Source of the DNA: Chiridota heheva
Taxonomy: Eukaryota > Echinodermata > Holothuroidea > Apodida > Chiridotidae
NCBI GenBank assembly: GCA_020152595.1
Contig: JAIGNY010001580.1
Span: 1,370,643 to 1,434,642, forward strand
Length of the DNA stretch: 64,000 nt
Direction of reading: 5' to 3'
Position numbers and translations under genes: made by a program. The notes beneath the pieces were generated by a model. The model made no database searches, was not told the DNA's origin, and was given only the letters and a program-made list of their open reading frames with translations. This document shows, piece after piece, positions 61,301 to 64,000 of the stretch; within the stretch, counting starts at the first letter, position 1; the number at the start of each line of letters is the position of its first letter.

Positions 61301-62639
61301 GACATGGGATGGGTGGGGACATGGGATGGGTGTGGGACATGGGGATGGGTGTGGGGCATGGGATGCGGTGTGGGGCATGGGATGCGGTGTGGGGCATGGG
61401 ATGCGGTGTGGGGCATGGGATGCGGTGTGGGGCATGGGATGCGGTGTGGGGCATGGGATGCGGTGTGGGGCATGGGATGCGGTGTGGGGCATGGGATGCG
61501 GTGGGGGCATGGGACATGGGGTGGGATGCCATGGGCATGGGATGCGGTGGGGTGGCATGGGATGCGGTGTGGGGCATGGGATGCGGTGGGGGCATGGGAT
61601 GCAGGTGTGGGGCATGGGATGGGGTGTGGGGCATGGGATGGGTGGAGGGCATGGGATGGGGCATGGGATGGGATGCGGTGTGGGGCATGGGATGGGATGC
61701 GGTGTGGGGCATGGGATGGGATGCGGTGTGGGGACATGGGATGCGAGTGTGGGGCTTGGGATGTCGGTGTGGGGCATGGGGATGCCGGTGTGGGGCATGG
61801 GATGGGTGTGGGGCATGGGATGGGACATGGGGTGGGATGTCATTTGGGGCATGGGGGGTGGGGCATGGGATGCGGTGTGGGGCATGGGATGGGATGGGCC
61901 ATGGGATATGGTGAATGGGGACATGGGATGGGATAGGTGTGGGGCATGGAATGCGGTGTGGGGATGGGATGTGTGGGGATGGGATGCCGGTGTGGGACAT
62001 GGGATGCGGTGTGGGGACATGGGATGGGATGTGGGACATGGGATGCCGTGTGGGACATGGGATGCGGTGTGGGACATGGGATGCGGTGTGGGACATGGGA
62101 TGCGGTGTGGGACATGGGATGCGGTGTGGGACATGGGATGCGGTGTGGGACATGGGATGCGGTGTGGGACATGGGATGCCGTGTGGGACATGGGATGCCG
62201 TGTGGGACATGGGATGCAGTGTGGGACATGGGATGCGGTGTGGGACATGGGATGCCGTGTGGGACATGGGATGCGGTGTGGGACATGGGATGCCGTGTGT
62301 GGGACATGGGATGCGGTGTGGGACATGGGATGCGGTGTGGGACATGGGATGCGGTGTGGGACATGGGGTGCGGTGTGGGACATGGGGTGCGGTGTGGGAC
62401 ATGGGGTGCGGTGTGGGGCATGGGGTGCGGTGTGGGGCATGGGATGCGGTGTGGGGCATGGGATGCCGTGTGGGACATGGGATGCCGTGTGGGACATGGG
62501 ATGCCGTGTGGGACATTGGATGCCGTGTGGGACATTGGATGCCATGTCGTACTTAGTGTGAGATGTCATTTTGATAATTGGCCGGGCCAGGTGTCAATTT
62601 GCATGGGCATGCGAACCATGACAGAATTTACTGTTCTAG
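58334..62639 (+). mobile_element. minisatellite-bearing Helitron-like element, expanded copy (HEL-2)
   Basis: The left flank (58334-58562) aligns with 35132-35340 through CATAATGC, TGTAATGGCGAT, CCACAGTTTTTC, GAGATTTCCTCAGAAATG and ACACTTAAGACAGA. The right flank (62550-62639) aligns with 35570-35666. The 3' end is a hairpin, ACAGAATTTACTGT (62621-62634), followed by TCTAG and T. Between the flanks are a diverged ~150-bp duplication (58615-58960) and a 3.6-kb tandem array. No Rep/helicase frame is present, so it is non-autonomous. Confidence 0.7.
58978..62545. repeat. G-rich 15/19-bp minisatellite inside HEL-2
   Basis: Regional blocks: mixed GGGATGCCATGCGGT-type 15-mers (58978-60290); homogeneous GGGTTGGGATGCCAT 15-mers (60290-60960); mixed units (60960-61340); 19-mers GGGGCATGGGATGCGGTGT (61340-61860); and 19-mers GGGACATGGGATGCGGTGT (62030-62540). 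The plus strand is G-rich. Frames of hundreds of residues are open on both strands because stop codons are absent from the units. Confidence 0.95.
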
Positions 62640-62800
62640 TTTTATTTGAAAGTCCTTTTCTTTTAAAAAATGGCACTTTTCCCTCATAAAAAAGGCACTT
62701 TTCTTCTCTGAAAAAGGGCACTTTTTAAACTTTTGAGAAAAGTGGGGGCATGTGCCGCTGCTATGCCTCCCTCCACCCTCTGGTTCCACTGCTTATGTTT
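62640..62800. repeat. GGCACTTTT short-repeat block
   Basis: Four spaced copies of (G)GGCACTTTT words, then GTGGGGGCATGTGCCGCTGC. A similar texture is seen at 27930-28075. It may be the decayed end of a transposon. Confidence 0.4.
62641..62646 (-). terminator. candidate polyadenylation signal
   Basis: AATAAA on the minus strand, about 590 bases after the stop codon of the exon at 63236-63844 and immediately beside the 3' end of HEL-2. It is the only canonical hexamer I see in that interval. Confidence 0.25.
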
Positions 62801-63235
62801 CTGGCACAAATCTCAGTCACTAAAAATAATGAGAGTAATTTCCTGCAATATTTGTTTAGGATTATGGTCAAGATTCAAAAAAAAAAAAAAAAAAAATGAA
62901 AGCTGAGAATATTAAACAAAAAGAGAACAAAACATGTGTTTTCTGTAAAATGTATTCGGTACAAAAGCATTTGTACATTTCAAATGTTTATCAATCCTAT
63001 ATTGCATGATAAAGTGATTTCATGATAAAGTGATTGCATGATAATCTGATTGCATAATAAATTGATTGCATATTGTTGTAAAACTTGTGATTTCTAAATT
63101 GATTGCACATTCTTGATTTCAAAATAATTTCCAAAATGATTTCAATTCTCTAAATTCTCAAATGTAATGTCCATAATTTCGTTTCTTGTCGTGTTGAGTT
63201 GAAAATGTGGGAACATTTTTTTCACGAGATTAAAA

Positions 63236-63844
63236 TTAAAGATCTGTAATAGGGAGGAAGAATCTGCCTGGTGGAAGATCTATGATGTGCATATCCTCTG
63301 GATGGGCGTCATCAGCACCACTGACGCTCCTCTCCTGTCCCCAGGCAATTTTCTTGGCCTTCTTGCGCTTTGTTTTATCTCTACCATGATTTGACTGAGA
63401 AGCAGCGGCTTGTTGTTCCTGCAGGAGCTGTTGTTGTTGGCACTGCATGTGTGTCTGCATCCTCTGCTGCTGTTTTGGGGTGTATTGTGGTGAAGCAGTA
63501 CCTCTAGCAGCTACATTACTATCAAAGCTGAGAGATGATGAGGATGAGGCCATCATGTGCTGCTGCAGCTGTTGTCTTTGCTGCAATTCTTGGTCCTGTT
63601 TCATTTGCAGCTTCAATGCACGTTTCTGCATTCTCTTTCTCTCTCTCTTACTAAGTATGTCATTGGCTGGTGCTGCACTATCTGTTTCCTGTCCATTCAA
63701 ACTCAGAGTGGAGGAACATGGACCATTTCTGACCGTCACAGTGGAGATTTGTCTTTTCAAAGTCTTTATCACTTTGTGTAGGGGGTTCCTTCTCTTCTTG
63801 CTGTCAGTGGAAGAGGCGGTTTCTGGTCTTTCATCCTCCACATG
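63236..63844 (-). CDS. last coding exon of an unrecognised basic, Gln-rich protein
   Basis: Terminal exon of 202 codons plus TAA, entered in phase 0 after a clear acceptor (TTTTCTTTCAG) on the minus strand. The start codon and earlier exons are right of the window. Numbering from the exon's first codon: a basic cluster KKRRNPLHKVIKTLKR (16-31), a strongly charged, probably helical region with KRERKRMQKRALKLQMKQ (66-83) running into Gln repeats (QELQQRQQLQQ), a Ser run (100-105), a second Gln-rich stretch (125-145), a nuclear-localisation-like KTKRKKAKK (157-165) and a compact C-terminus, MHIIDLPPGRFFLPITDL. The low-complexity middle with an ordered C-terminal tail suggests a nuclear or scaffold protein that ends in a short conserved motif, but I do not recognise the family and assign no function. 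CAG-type codon bias in the Gln stretches is typical of real coding Gln repeats. Confidence 0.75.
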   Translation of the reverse strand, partial: HVEDERPETASSTDSKKRRNPLHKVIKTLKRQISTVTVRNGPCSSTLSLNGQETDSAAPANDILSKRERKRMQKRALKLQMKQDQELQQRQQLQQHMMASSSSSLSFDSNVAARGTASPQYTPKQQQRMQTHMQCQQQQLLQEQQAAASQSNHGRDKTKRKKAKKIAWGQERSVSGADDAHPEDMHIIDLPPGRFFLPITDL

Positions 63845-64000
63845 CTGAAAGAAAACAGAGTCAAATGTCAGTTTTTTGTATTCAATGGAAATAATTTCTT
63901 CAGTTTTATGGAAATAGTCACAAGCCCTGAGTTATTACAACAGAATCAACTGCATCTTTAGGTTTTGAAATAAAAACACTTACAAATGATGCTGGATGGT

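Noticed and set aside
60057..62569. Minus-strand frames of more than 800 codons (His-Pro-Ile/Ser repeats)
   Set aside because: Product of the stop-free minisatellite in HEL-2; no non-repeat domain, splice site or codon signal.

Overview
The window looks like invertebrate metazoan DNA: gene-poor, AT-rich, with large introns, tRNA-derived SINEs, many short inverted-repeat (foldback or MITE-like) families and several expanded minisatellites. I see no bacterial gene organisation. A marine invertebrate, perhaps a deuterostome, is my best guess from the style of the repeats, but the species cannot be fixed from the sequence alone.

Two protein-coding loci are supported, both on the minus strand and both cut by the window edges. 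The first is a Krüppel-like factor of the KLF5 type. Its first coding exon is at 25093-25233 and its large transactivation-domain exon is at 960-2009, joined across a 23 kb intron with matching phase 0 splice sites. The zinc-finger exons must lie left of position 1. One base appears to be missing from a C-run at 1000-1002, just before zinc finger 1. The second locus is the last coding exon (63236-63844) of an unrecognised basic, Gln-rich protein whose earlier exons lie right of the window.

Layout: 1-792 is a 54-bp minisatellite inside KLF intron 2. The KLF exon and intron 1 fill 960-25092. That intron holds SINEs, two AP-1-motif-rich MITEs, foldback families B, D and E, and a palindromic AGCTTGC array. 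The stretch 25.2-58 kb is intergenic and filled with nested transposons: a hAT MITE with a perfect 8-bp target duplication, a SINE split by a TIR element, foldback families A-E, a 1.6 kb CpG-rich 15-bp array at 39.2-40.8 kb, a decayed zinc-knuckle retroelement remnant at 42.5-43.8 kb, and tandem repeats carrying perfect DR1 nuclear-receptor sites at 46.9-47.3 kb. The right end (58.3-62.6 kb) is one mobile element whose internal minisatellite has grown to 3.6 kb.

The most interesting signal is the pair of related elements at 35132-35666 and 58334-62639. They share both flanks and a 3' hairpin followed by CTAG, but they differ about eightfold in length because the internal G-rich minisatellite has expanded. 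They look like Helitron-like non-autonomous elements that seed minisatellites. Second is the number of long palindromic families packed around and inside one transcription-factor gene, several carrying consensus transcription-factor motifs.
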